This document shows positions 16,849 to 25,755 of a stretch of 64,000 nt of DNA, in pieces. The stretch comes from Loktanella sp. (GTDB lineage: Bacteria > Pseudomonadota > Alphaproteobacteria > Rhodobacterales > Rhodobacteraceae): contig JAFPBO010000013.1 in NCBI GenBank assembly GCA_017390475.1, forward strand, positions 227,701 to 291,700, read 5' to 3'. The notes below the pieces were generated by a model. That model was not told where the DNA came from. It saw only the letters and a list, made by a program, of their open reading frames with translations, and made no database searches. A program made the translations under genes and the position numbers. Numbering within the stretch: the first letter of the stretch is position 1; every line of letters starts with the position of its first letter.

Positions 16849-19079
16849 TAGACCAGCCAGTCGCTGACCGCGCGGCGCACGGATTGGTCGCCTTTGGCGA
16901 TGGCGGCATCCATCATGGCCTTGACCTCTGTCAGATCAACGCGGCGCAGCATATGTTTGACCGGCCCGACAGAGGCAGGGCGCATCGACAAGGTGCGCAA
17001 GCCAAGGGCGGCAAAGCATAAAGCCTCTACCGGGCGCCCGGCGTCTTCGCCGCAGAACGACAAAGGCGTATCGGCGGCGGCGCAGCGGTCGATCACGTGC
17101 TTTACCAAAGCCAGAAAACTGATGTCGAGCGTGTCATAGCGCCGGCGCACCCGTTCATTTTCGCGGTCGGCGGCAAAGAAGAACTGTTTGAGATCGTTGC
17201 CACCAATGGAAATGAAATCAGCTTCTTCAAAAAACACATCCGGCGCAAAGGCGAGCGACGGGGTTTCCAGCATTGCGCCCACTTCGATCTTGGCGGGGAT
17301 CGGATGACCCAGCCTGATCTCGCGTTCGACGGCCTTGTCCATTTCCGCCTTTGCGTCGCGGAATTCGGAAATCTGCGTGATAAACGGGAACATCACCGCC
17401 AAGGGTCGCCCGGCAGAGCCGCGCAGCAAGGCCTGCAATTGCATCCGCAACACGCCGGGTTTGTCCAGCCCAACCCGGATCGCGCGCCAGCCCATCGCCG
17501 GGTTGGGCTCGTCATTGGGTTTCATGTAGGGCAGCACCTTGTCTGACCCGATATCCAGCGTGCGGAACGCCACCCGGCGTCCATCCGCGGCATTCAGTAC
17601 CCGGTCATAAAGCGCCGAAAGCTCGCCGCGCTTGGGCATCTGATTGCGGATCAGGAACTGCAATTCGGTGCGGAACAGCCCGACCCCTTCGGCGCCTGAT
17701 CCGGCCAGCGATGGCAGATCGGCAATCAGCCCCGCGTTCATCTGCAAGGAAATCAGCGCGCCGCATTTGGTTTCCGCTGGCAGATCGCGGATCGAGGCAT
17801 AGCGTTCCTGCGCCCTTGCCTGCATGGCGATCTTGTCGCGGAATGCGTTCTGGACCGTTTCGTCGGGGCGCAGATGCACGATGCCCTGATCGCCATCGAC
17901 AAGGATCGTATCGCCGTTCAGTGCTTCGCGGGTGATGCTCTTGGCGTTGATCACCAGCGGGATGGCCCAGGCGCGGGCGACAATCGTAGCGTGGCTGCCA
18001 ACGCTGCCTTCTTCCAGTATGATCCCGCGCAGTTTCTTGCCATACTCCAGCAATTCCCCCGGCCCGATATTGCGCGCAACAAGGATCGGATCATCCGGCA
18101 TATCGGTGCGGTCTTCGCCCTGACCGGTCAGGATGCGCAGTAACCGGTTCGAGAGATCGTCGAGGTCATGCAGGCGTTCGCGCAGATAGGGATCAGGCGA
18201 TTTCGACAGCCGCGCGCGGGCGAGAGATTGTTCTTTTTCCACCGCGGCCTCGGCTGACAGCCCGCTTTGGACATCATCCTGCATGCGGCGCATCCAGCCG
18301 CTGGAATTGGCGAACATGCGGTAGGCTTCCAGCACCTGCACCTGTTCAACATCAACGGACCGCGCGCCCAGAAGCATGTTATCCACCGATTTGCGCAAGG
18401 TTTCGACGGCGTCGTTCAGCCGTGCTTTTTCCTTTTCGGGATCGTCAGAAATGGGGTTGGTCACCACGACACGCGGTTCATGCAGATAAACCCGGCCCGC
18501 GCTGGTGCCTTCCTGTCCGACGGTGCCGCGAAAGATGACGGGTTTCTGATGCAACGCCGACAAGGCAGCACCTTCGCCGACGAAAGCGCCAAGTTCGGTC
18601 ATCTCTGCAATGACCATCGCCACGATTTCGAGTGCATAGACCTCGTCCGGGGTCATGATCCGTTCGGTCTTGGTCTGGACAACCAGCACACCCAGCACAT
18701 CGCCCAGACGCTGGATCGGCACACCACAAAAGGACGAATAGCGTTCCTCGCCCGTTTCAGGCATGTAGCGAAAGCCTTTTTCGGCGGGGGCATTGGCGGT
18801 GTTGACGATGCTGCCGCTTTTCGCCGTGCGGCCAACCAGACCTTCGCCCAACCGCATCCGGGTCTGGTGGACTGAGTCCTGTTCCAGACCCTGCGTGGCG
18901 CAGAGTTCCAGCGTTTCGGAATCGCGGAACAGATAGATCGAACAGACCTCTGCCTCCATCGACGAGGCGATCAGGTCCACAACACGGTCCAGCCGTGCCT
19001 GGCCTTCGCTATGGCTGGCAAGCGCTTCGCGCAACCGGCCCAGCAGTTTGCGGCTTTCGCTTTCTGACCGTTCTGGCAT
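16839..19079 (-). CDS. ptsP: Phosphoenolpyruvate-protein phosphotransferase, nitrogen type (EI-Ntr)
   Basis: First enzyme of the nitrogen PTS; takes phosphate from PEP and passes it to NPr. The 746-residue protein has an N-terminal GAF domain (about 10-160), then the phosphohistidine domain with GSVGSHATIVARAWAIP (histidine near residue 356) and the PEP-binding TIM barrel with GVGLFRTELQFL and SFCGEDAGRP. It lies 35 bases downstream of lysC on the same strand, an arrangement recurring in alphaproteobacteria. No sugar-specific EII genes are nearby, in line with a regulatory PTS. Confidence 0.95.
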   Translation of the reverse strand: MPERSESESRKLLGRLREALASHSEGQARLDRVVDLIASSMEAEVCSIYLFRDSETLELCATQGLEQDSVHQTRMRLGEGLVGRTAKSGSIVNTANAPAEKGFRYMPETGEERYSSFCGVPIQRLGDVLGVLVVQTKTERIMTPDEVYALEIVAMVIAEMTELGAFVGEGAALSALHQKPVIFRGTVGQEGTSAGRVYLHEPRVVVTNPISDDPEKEKARLNDAVETLRKSVDNMLLGARSVDVEQVQVLEAYRMFANSSGWMRRMQDDVQSGLSAEAAVEKEQSLARARLSKSPDPYLRERLHDLDDLSNRLLRILTGQGEDRTDMPDDPILVARNIGPGELLEYGKKLRGIILEEGSVGSHATIVARAWAIPLVINAKSITREALNGDTILVDGDQGIVHLRPDETVQNAFRDKIAMQARAQERYASIRDLPAETKCGALISLQMNAGLIADLPSLAGSGAEGVGLFRTELQFLIRNQMPKRGELSALYDRVLNAADGRRVAFRTLDIGSDKVLPYMKPNDEPNPAMGWRAIRVGLDKPGVLRMQLQALLRGSAGRPLAVMFPFITQISEFRDAKAEMDKAVEREIRLGHPIPAKIEVGAMLETPSLAFAPDVFFEEADFISIGGNDLKQFFFAADRENERVRRRYDTLDISFLALVKHVIDRCAAADTPLSFCGEDAGRPVEALCFAALGLRTLSMRPASVGPVKHMLRRVDLTEVKAMMDAAIAKGDQSVRRAVSDWLVYQV

Positions 19080-19114
19080 AGGTCCCCCGATATCCAGCGG
19101 ACCGATCTGTCGGA

Positions 19115-20353
19115 TCAGTTCGCCTTGTCCAAATCAAATGCATCATGCAGGGCCTGCACGGCAAGTTCCATGTATTTCCTGTCGATCAGCACAGAAATCT
19201 TGATCTCGGAGGTTGTAATGACCTTGATGTTGATCCCCTCTGCCGAGAGCACCTTGAACATTTTCGCAGCCACACCGGTATGGCTGCGCATCCCGATGCC
19301 GACGACGCTGACCTTGCAGACACCTTCATCGGCGACCAGATCGTGGAAATTGATCGCACCTGACGCCTTGGCATCCTGCATTGCCTTTTCGGCGCGCAAA
19401 ACCTGATCCTTGGGGCAGGAAAAGGTCATATCGGTGCGACCTTCCTCGGATATGTTCTGCACGATCATATCGACGTTCACCCCGGCCTCTGACAGCGGGC
19501 CAAAGATCGCGGCGGCAATGCCGGGGCGGTCAGCGACCGAGATCAGGGTCATTTTCGCCTCGTCGCGGGAATAGGCGACACCGGCCACAACATTGGATTC
19601 CATGATTTCCTCCTCATCGCAGACCAGCGTTCCGGCGCTGTCCGATGGTTCTTCAAATGATGACAGCACCCGCAGGCGCACTTTATAGCGCATCGCCAGT
19701 TCGACGGACCGTGTTTGCAGGACCTTGGCCCCAAGCGAGGCCAGTTCCAGCATTTCCTCGAACGAAATCTTATCCAGCTTGCGCGCCTTGGATGTGATCC
19801 GGGGATCGGTGGTATAGACCCCGTCCACATCCGTGTAGATATCGCAACGTTCCGCACCAAAGGCGGCGGCAAAGGCAACGGCCGTGGTATCCGACCCGCC
19901 ACGCCCCAAAGTGGTGATCCGTCCGGCAGCGCTGACGCCCTGGAACCCGGCGACCACAGCCACCTTCATGCCTTCGCCGAATTTGGCGGTGATGTTCCTG
20001 GTCGGGATTTCCTCGATCCGGGCGCTTGCATGGGCATCTGTCGTCAGAACCGGCACCTGCCAGCCTTGCCAGCTACGCGCGGGGATATCCATTTCCTGCA
20101 AGCGCAAAGCCATCAACCCGGCGGTGACGTTTTCACCTGATGACACGATCGCATCATATTCGCGCGCATCATAAAGCGGGGATGTTTCCGACACCCAGCC
20201 CACCAGTTCATTGGTCTTGCCCGACATAGCCGAGACGATGACGATCACGTCATAGCCATTGGCGACCTCCAAAGCGACCCGTTTGGCCGCCCGCGCGATC
20301 CGGTCCAGATTGGCGACCGAGGTGCCGCCGAATTTCATCACAAGCGTGGGCAT
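19115..20353 (-). CDS. lysC: Aspartate kinase
   Basis: Catalyses the first step towards lysine, threonine and methionine. The 412-residue protein has the kinase signature VMKFGGTSVANLDRIARAA at residues 5-23, the catalytic region GRGGSDTTAVAFAAA, and two C-terminal ACT domains (around 265-400; ISVADRPGIAAAIF and KVSVVGIGMRSHTGVAAKMF) for feedback control by end products. It is co-directional with ptsP. A separate thrC lies at 8.5 kb. Confidence 0.96.
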   Translation of the reverse strand: MPTLVMKFGGTSVANLDRIARAAKRVALEVANGYDVIVIVSAMSGKTNELVGWVSETSPLYDAREYDAIVSSGENVTAGLMALRLQEMDIPARSWQGWQVPVLTTDAHASARIEEIPTRNITAKFGEGMKVAVVAGFQGVSAAGRITTLGRGGSDTTAVAFAAAFGAERCDIYTDVDGVYTTDPRITSKARKLDKISFEEMLELASLGAKVLQTRSVELAMRYKVRLRVLSSFEEPSDSAGTLVCDEEEIMESNVVAGVAYSRDEAKMTLISVADRPGIAAAIFGPLSEAGVNVDMIVQNISEEGRTDMTFSCPKDQVLRAEKAMQDAKASGAINFHDLVADEGVCKVSVVGIGMRSHTGVAAKMFKVLSAEGINIKVITTSEIKISVLIDRKYMELAVQALHDAFDLDKAN

Positions 20354-20422
20354 GGGTCATCCTTGCAACCGTGGCATTTTGTCCGCGCGTGTCTACTGGG
20401 GCGCGGTGTAAAGCGCAATTGC

Positions 20423-21067
20423 TTAGTAAGGGTGCGCCTGGCCGTCCCAGGTCTCAAAACAGCCCGTATTCGCAAGGCCAAGCGCAGCAAAGCGGCCAAT
20501 CAACCCGGTGGCGCTTTCGTCCACACTGATCTCGGCAGCAGCGCCGCCCATATCCGTGCGCACCCAGCCCGGATGATAAATGCCGACACTGATGCCTTCG
20601 GGTTTCAGGTCCGTCGCCAGATTTCGGCCAAGGTTCAACGCGGCAGCCTTGCTCGCGCGGTAAATGTAGCTGCCGCCCGGCGCGCGTGTATGCGACGCCA
20701 TCTGCGAAGAGATGATCGCGATCTTGCCTGCTTTCGCACGGCGCAGATGCGGCAGAAATGCCTGAACGGTCAGGAACACACCGGTAACATTGGTAGCAAA
20801 ACCATCAGCCCACATCTGCGCAGGATAGCCATCGGTCAGTGACTGGCCTTTGTCAGCATAGACACCCGCATTGCACACCAGCAGATCAATCGCCATGTCA
20901 CCCATGCGCGCAGCCAGATCAGCCACAGACGCCGGATCGGTCACGTCAAGCCTGTGCAGATCACCCGGGCCGCGCTGCGTGCCGGTCACCGTTGCCCCAT
21001 CGGCGTGATACTGGTCGAATATCGCTTTGCCGATGCCGCGATTGGCACCTGTGATCAGGACATGCAT
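20423..21067 (-). CDS. Short-chain dehydrogenase/reductase
   Basis: A 214-residue SDR. MHVLITGANRGIGKAIF carries the nucleotide-binding TGxxxGIG, LLVCNAGVYA the NAG motif, and the catalytic Ser-Tyr-Lys are in IISSQMASH and IYRASKAAALNLG. It resembles the CsgA/sniffer-like SDRs that lack an obvious fixed substrate. It lies 7 bases from DUF1178 and 69 from lysC on one strand, so it is probably co-transcribed with them. Substrate unknown. Confidence 0.9.
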   Translation of the reverse strand: MHVLITGANRGIGKAIFDQYHADGATVTGTQRGPGDLHRLDVTDPASVADLAARMGDMAIDLLVCNAGVYADKGQSLTDGYPAQMWADGFATNVTGVFLTVQAFLPHLRRAKAGKIAIISSQMASHTRAPGGSYIYRASKAAALNLGRNLATDLKPEGISVGIYHPGWVRTDMGGAAAEISVDESATGLIGRFAALGLANTGCFETWDGQAHPY

Positions 21068-21073
21068 TTGCGG

Positions 21074-21463
21074 TCAGTTCGCTTTCTTGGCAGGGATAAA
21101 GGGCAGCGGCAGTACAGGAATGCCATCCTCGGCCAGCTTGCGCGCCTCTGCCAGATTTGCCTCGCCATAGATCGGGCGGTCGGGGATCAGCCCGTCATGC
21201 ATGTCGCGGGCCTCTTTCACGAAAGACTTGCCGACATAGTCAGCACTGCTTTCAATCTTCTTGCGCAGCGCGGCGATCTGATTCGTCGCTGGGGCAGGGG
21301 CTGTCGCAATCGCCGGGGCCATCACCGATTTGCTGACCAAAGTGGACCCGCAGATCGTGCATGACACCATCTTGCCTGCCACCAGCTTGTCAAAAGCATC
21401 GCCGGACTGAAACCAGCTTTCAAACTGATGGTTCTGGTCGCATTTGAGGTGGAAACGGATCAT
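21074..21463 (-). CDS. DUF1178 family protein
   Basis: A 129-residue protein of the DUF1178 family, widespread in alpha- and betaproteobacteria and without a defined function. The start MIRFHLKCDQNHQFESWF and the following VSCTICGST give paired cysteines suggestive of a zinc ribbon. The C-terminal half is helical (NQIAALRKKIESSADYVGKSF) and ends PLPFIPAKKAN. It lies between NUDIX and SDR genes in the same orientation. Confidence 0.9.
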   Translation of the reverse strand: MIRFHLKCDQNHQFESWFQSGDAFDKLVAGKMVSCTICGSTLVSKSVMAPAIATAPAPATNQIAALRKKIESSADYVGKSFVKEARDMHDGLIPDRPIYGEANLAEARKLAEDGIPVLPLPFIPAKKAN

Positions 21464-21519
21464 GCCTGCGGATCTTTCTGTGATCCCGTATATTTAGGGT
21501 TTTCAGCCGTGACTGCAAG

Positions 21520-21990
21520 TCAGCGCAATTTGCCGGGATCAAAGTTTGCCACAATCTGACACAGGCCAGGCTCGTCCAGTTTACGCACGGCCTTTTCAAG
21601 GCTGAACCACTTGCGGCGACGCTGGTGCTGTTCTGGCCAGTCGGTCAGCACATGCGACACATGCAACGGATAAACCATCGCAACAATCGGCGCGCTTCTG
21701 TGGCGCAAGGGCTTGATATAGCTGTAAACCCCAAGGCAGATATCCAGCGCCTCGCCGCGCAGCCCGGCCTCTTCATAGGCTTCCATCGCGGCAGCAGCAG
21801 CAGGCGTCTGGTTATGCATCGGCCAGCCTTTGGGCAAAATCCAGCGGCCCCGGGTGCGGCTGGTCACCAGACAGATCTGCACCTTGTCATTCTTGACCCG
21901 CCAGCAAAGTGCGGCGAATTGTGCGCGCACATCCGTCTTGCGTCCGGTGCGGAATTTGAGGGCCATTTGCTGCGCAGGTATGTTCACCAT
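21520..21990 (-). CDS. NUDIX hydrolase
   Basis: A 156-residue Nudix hydrolase. The Nudix box is relaxed but recognisable: GWPMHNQTPAAAAAMEAYEE followed by AGLRG, near residues 56-80. Such proteins in alphaproteobacteria hydrolyse diphosphoinositol- or nucleotide-like compounds. I use ATG 21990; a TTG nine bases upstream with AAGG ahead is an alternative. Only 33 bases separate it from the divergent deacetylase-family gene. Confidence 0.88.
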   Translation of the reverse strand: MVNIPAQQMALKFRTGRKTDVRAQFAALCWRVKNDKVQICLVTSRTRGRWILPKGWPMHNQTPAAAAAMEAYEEAGLRGEALDICLGVYSYIKPLRHRSAPIVAMVYPLHVSHVLTDWPEQHQRRRKWFSLEKAVRKLDEPGLCQIVANFDPGKLR

Positions 21991-22023
21991 GGTCCCCAAT
22001 TTGATCTACCTTATATAACGCGC

Positions 22024-23178
22024 ATGACCAGATTTACGCATGCGCAACCGGCTCCGACAACCCCCAAGCCGAAATTTATCGGCGCGGAAATCTATCGTGG
22101 TTCGACCTATGGCACCTGGCATCCGCTGCGGGTGCCGCGGGTGTCCACGGTGATGGATCTGACCCGTGCGCTGGGCTGGCTGCCTGCGGCGCAACTCATC
22201 ACCAGCCCGCGCGCGAAACTGGCCGCGTTGACGGGTTTTCACACATCCGGCTACCTCGCGGCGCTGCAAGCTGCCGAAGCGGCACAAAGCGTCACCGACG
22301 ACATCCGCGCGCGGCACGGCCTTGGCACACCGTCAAACCCCGTTTTCACTGAGATGTTCCGTCGCCCTGCCACCGCAGCAGGCGGGTCCTTGCTGGCGGG
22401 GGAATTGCTGCGGCATGGCGGAATCATCTATTCCCCCGCAGGCGGCACCCACCACGGGTTGCCTGACCGCGCCAATGGCTTTTGTTATCTCAACGACCCG
22501 GTGCTGGCGATCCAGTCCTTGCGGCGCAACGGGGCCCAGCGCGTGGCCTATATCGACATCGATGCGCATCACCCGGACGGTGTCGAACATGCCTTCGCTC
22601 ACGACCCCGACACGCTGCTGATGTCTACCCATGAGGTCAACCGCTGGCCGCGCACCGGCGCGCTGCATGATCAGGGCGCAGGTCAGGTCTTCAACCTGCC
22701 TGTCCCCGCAGGCATGCATGACGATGACATGGCGCTGATCCTGAATGAACTGATCCTGCCCGCCGTCACTGCCTTCCGCCCCGATGCCATCGTGCTGCAA
22801 TGCGGTGCTGATGCCGTGACCGAGGACCCGCAATCGCGGCTCTGCCTGTCCAACAACGCCCATTGGGCAGTAGTCGCGGCCCTACGCAACATCGCACCGC
22901 GCTATCTGGTGCTGGGCGGCGGCGGCTATAACCCGTGGTCGGTCGGGCGGCTGTGGTCCGGTGTTTGGGCGATACTGAACGACAATGAGATCCCGGATCA
23001 CCTGCCAGCGGAGGGCCAATCCATCCTGCGCGCCCTGCACTGGGACGGCATGACAAAGCGGCACCAACCACAGGACCATTGGATCAACAAGCTGCGCGAC
23101 ACACCCCGGCACGGCACGATCCATGATGAGGTCCGCGCAGGCGTCGCCCATCTGAAAAACCGCATCTTCCGAGCTTAA
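22024..23178 (+). CDS. Histone deacetylase / acetoin utilization (AcuC-like) family hydrolase
   Basis: A 384-residue zinc amidohydrolase of the HDAC/AcuC/acetylpolyamine amidohydrolase superfamily. GGTHHGLPDRANGFCYLND holds the catalytic His-His pair. DIDAHHPDGVEHAF and QCGADAVTEDP supply metal ligands, and LGGGGYNPWSVGRLW carries the transition-state tyrosine. The substrate could be acetylated lysine, acetylpolyamine or another amide. No Shine-Dalgarno site is visible before the ATG and a TATATAAC lies 8-15 bases upstream, so the transcript may be leaderless. The last residues (RIFRA) and the stop are encoded by a repeat element. Confidence 0.9.
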   Translation: MTRFTHAQPAPTTPKPKFIGAEIYRGSTYGTWHPLRVPRVSTVMDLTRALGWLPAAQLITSPRAKLAALTGFHTSGYLAALQAAEAAQSVTDDIRARHGLGTPSNPVFTEMFRRPATAAGGSLLAGELLRHGGIIYSPAGGTHHGLPDRANGFCYLNDPVLAIQSLRRNGAQRVAYIDIDAHHPDGVEHAFAHDPDTLLMSTHEVNRWPRTGALHDQGAGQVFNLPVPAGMHDDDMALILNELILPAVTAFRPDAIVLQCGADAVTEDPQSRLCLSNNAHWAVVAALRNIAPRYLVLGGGGYNPWSVGRLWSGVWAILNDNEIPDHLPAEGQSILRALHWDGMTKRHQPQDHWINKLRDTPRHGTIHDEVRAGVAHLKNRIFRA

Positions 23179-23197
23179 ATATCCCCGCCGGAGGCAT
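23163..23197 (-). repeat. Dispersed repeat, type A, overlapping two converging gene ends
   Basis: A 35-base copy, 32 of 35 identical to 1323-1357. The sequence TTAA at 23175-23178 within its core supplies overlapping TAA stops for both strands: 23176-23178 for the deacetylase-family gene and 23177-23175 for waaA. The element also encodes the last four or five residues of each protein. Confidence 0.85.
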
Positions 23198-24509
23198 CGA
23201 CTGCGCCGTCAGGCGCAGGATGACCCGCCAGGGCAAGCGGTAAAGCAGCCAGCGTGCGTTCCACCGCCCCCGCATGTTCCGCGTAAAACGCCGTGATCCG
23301 GGCCTCTGACACAGCCACCGGCGTCGTCACTGCCGCCAGCAGATCTGCCTCGGTCCGGACGTTGTGACAGACACCTGCCGCAATCGCCTCGACCGCCGGA
23401 TAGGCGATGGTCCAGATATGCGGCCCCACGATCACGGGTTTGCGCAGGGCCAGTGGTTCGATGATATTATGCGCGCCTTTGGTGACGAACCCACCGCCGA
23501 CGATGGCGCGGTCACATAGCGACAGATAAAAATACATCTCACCCATGGAATCGCCCAGCAGTACATCAATCTCGGGCAGATCGTCCGCGTGCAGCTGCGC
23601 ATCCAGCACTTCCGAACGGCGCGCAAAGCGCAGCCCGGCCTCTGTCAGCATCCCTGCAACCGCGTCAAACCGTTCCGGCGCGCGCGGTACATAGACAAAG
23701 AATGCGTCCTTGGTCTGGCGGATCATGTCGATATAGATCGCATCCTCGCCCTCGACCACGCTGGTCAGGGTGAAGGTCGGACGTCCCCGCGTCAGCCCCT
23801 GCCGCGATCTTTCCGCCGCATCCAGCTGCGCCTGCGGGATCGGCTGATCAAAGCGGAGCTCGCCCGTGACATGGATATTATCCATGCCCGCAGCGGCAAA
23901 GCGTTCCGCCTGCAACGCCGATTTCACGAATCCTCCGGCAAAGCCCCCGGTCAGCGCCGCGCGCAGACCCCAACCGGCCATATCCTTGTCGAAACTTTTC
24001 TGCGGATATTGCGCATTGCACATGAACAAGGGCACGCCGCCCGCGCGACAGGCCATGATCATGCGCGGCCAGATCTCGATCTCCATCACCAGCCCGTATT
24101 TCGGCGCAAAACGGCGCAGGAATTGGCGATAGGCAAAACCCATGTCAAACGGCACCCAGACCACCTGCACCTGGCCTGCGGCAATCTCGGAACTGAATTC
24201 GCGCAAGGCTTCCCGCCGCCCGGCGGGGGTGAAATGGGTGGTCAGCACACGCTCGCCCTGCGCCAGCAGCGCCCGGATGAGCGGCGTGGCGGATCGCATC
24301 TCGCCCAAGGACACCGCATGGACCCAGACCGGGTGGTGCAATCGCGCGGTGACCAACCCAAAGCGTTCGGCGAGATGCAGACCATAATCAGGGTCTTTGC
24401 GGGCGCGCAACCGCAGATAGATGATCACGACCGGCAGCAAGACCCACCAGACCAGCGCATAAAGCACCATCGCCACATGCAGCCGAAGCGGGGGAAAACG
24501 CTTATTCAT
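23175..24509 (-). CDS. waaA: 3-deoxy-D-manno-octulosonic acid transferase (GT30)
   Basis: Transfers Kdo from CMP-Kdo to lipid IVA in lipopolysaccharide core synthesis. The 444-residue protein has an N-terminal membrane anchor (VLYALVWWVLLPVVIIYLRL). The catalytic-glutamate block is VWVHAVSLGEMRSATPLI, MEIEIWP is conserved, and the C-terminal CMP-Kdo region has IVGGGFVTKGAHNIIEPLAL. It overlaps the preceding GT30 gene by 8 bases. Its last residues, VDASGGDI, come from a repeat element. A second GT30 paralogue sits upstream, so which one acts on lipid A cannot be decided from sequence. Confidence 0.88.
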   Translation of the reverse strand: MNKRFPPLRLHVAMVLYALVWWVLLPVVIIYLRLRARKDPDYGLHLAERFGLVTARLHHPVWVHAVSLGEMRSATPLIRALLAQGERVLTTHFTPAGRREALREFSSEIAAGQVQVVWVPFDMGFAYRQFLRRFAPKYGLVMEIEIWPRMIMACRAGGVPLFMCNAQYPQKSFDKDMAGWGLRAALTGGFAGGFVKSALQAERFAAAGMDNIHVTGELRFDQPIPQAQLDAAERSRQGLTRGRPTFTLTSVVEGEDAIYIDMIRQTKDAFFVYVPRAPERFDAVAGMLTEAGLRFARRSEVLDAQLHADDLPEIDVLLGDSMGEMYFYLSLCDRAIVGGGFVTKGAHNIIEPLALRKPVIVGPHIWTIAYPAVEAIAAGVCHNVRTEADLLAAVTTPVAVSEARITAFYAEHAGAVERTLAALPLALAGHPAPDGAVDASGGDI

Positions 24510-25755
24510 GGCGCGGTTTCACCAGTGTGGCGAGGGTCCTGGCAAGCGTATCTGTCGCAGCACTGGCGCTTTGCGCCGCCTGCCGCGCTTTGCCCGCAAC
24601 CTGCGCCAGATCGGGCCGCATCAGGGCTGCTGCAATCCCTTCCGCGTCACGCACGGAAATTGCACCGCCTGCGGAATCCAGCACTATGAAATCAGCGACA
24701 AAATTCGCCACCTCCGGTCCATGCAGCAAGGCGCAACCCAATTGCGCGGCCTCCCAAGGATTATGGCCTTGGGTCGCGTCAAGAGTCCCGCCGATCAGCA
24801 CAGAATCGGCAAGGCGATACACCAATCCCAGATCGCCAAATGTATCGCAAATCCACAGCGGATCATCCGCACCGGGCAGCGCGCCCTGCGATTTCAGCGG
24901 GGCAGGGCCGGGCAGATCACGCCGGTCAGGGTGGCGCGGTGCCACGATCAGCAAGGCATCCGGGACCTGCACACGCAATATCTCATGCGCCGCCAGTGCT
25001 GCCGCCTCATCCGCCGGATGCGACGGGGCCACGGCCCAGACAAACCTTGTGCCAATCGCCTCCTGCAAGGCTTGCAACTCTGCCGCATCACAGCCCAAGG
25101 CAGGCGCTGCGGGTTTCAGCGACCCGCTGACCTGTGCCTTGGCGCCAAGTGCCGTCAGATGCGCCGCCGTCGCTGCATCCTGCGCCGTGATCAGCGCCAT
25201 ACGTGTGTAGAGGTCGGGATAGAGACCCGCAGCTTTGCGATGTCGCGCAAAGGCTGCATCATTCATCCGCGCTGCCACAATGGCCTGCGGCACGCCGCGC
25301 CGGTGCAGATCATGGACAAACCCCGGCCATAGATCCTGTTCCGCCCAGAGACACAGATCCGGCTGGAAATGGTCCAGAAACCGCCGCCGATAGGCGGGCG
25401 CATCCAGCGGCAAAAACTGATGGATCGTGCGCGGTGGCAATTGCGCGCCAAAGACCTTGGCCGATGCCGCAGTCGTCGATGTCACCAGAAAACGCAAATC
25501 AGGCGCGATTGCCGCCATTCGCGTGATCAGCCCGCGCAGCGACAACACCTCGCCCAGTCCGACTGCATTGATCCAGACCAGCCGCCCGGCTGGGCGCGGG
25601 GCCATGCCGCGTGCTGTCTTTTCCACCCAGCGCGTTGCATGTTCTTTCCCGCCTTTGCGCCTGCGCGCCAAGACCCGTTCGGCGAACAAGGGCACCAGTT
25701 GGCTTGCCGCCAGATAGGCGCGCAGCGCCAGCCCGGTCCTAGCCTTGCTGGTCAT
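24502..25755 (-). CDS. Second GT30 (Kdo transferase-like) glycosyltransferase
   Basis: A 417-residue paralogue of WaaA. It keeps the catalytic glutamate context (VWINAVGLGEVLSLRGLI), WAEQDLWPGFVH in place of MEIEIWP, and the C-terminal LIGGTLDATQGHNPWEAAQLG. The N-terminus lacks the clear membrane anchor of the neighbouring WaaA. It overlaps neuC by 17 bases and waaA by 8 bases, so all three are translationally linked. It could add a second Kdo or another 2-keto sugar acid; that is inference. ATG 25755 was chosen since it starts at the domain. Confidence 0.82.
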   Translation of the reverse strand: MTSKARTGLALRAYLAASQLVPLFAERVLARRRKGGKEHATRWVEKTARGMAPRPAGRLVWINAVGLGEVLSLRGLITRMAAIAPDLRFLVTSTTAASAKVFGAQLPPRTIHQFLPLDAPAYRRRFLDHFQPDLCLWAEQDLWPGFVHDLHRRGVPQAIVAARMNDAAFARHRKAAGLYPDLYTRMALITAQDAATAAHLTALGAKAQVSGSLKPAAPALGCDAAELQALQEAIGTRFVWAVAPSHPADEAAALAAHEILRVQVPDALLIVAPRHPDRRDLPGPAPLKSQGALPGADDPLWICDTFGDLGLVYRLADSVLIGGTLDATQGHNPWEAAQLGCALLHGPEVANFVADFIVLDSAGGAISVRDAEGIAAALMRPDLAQVAGKARQAAQSASAATDTLARTLATLVKPRHE

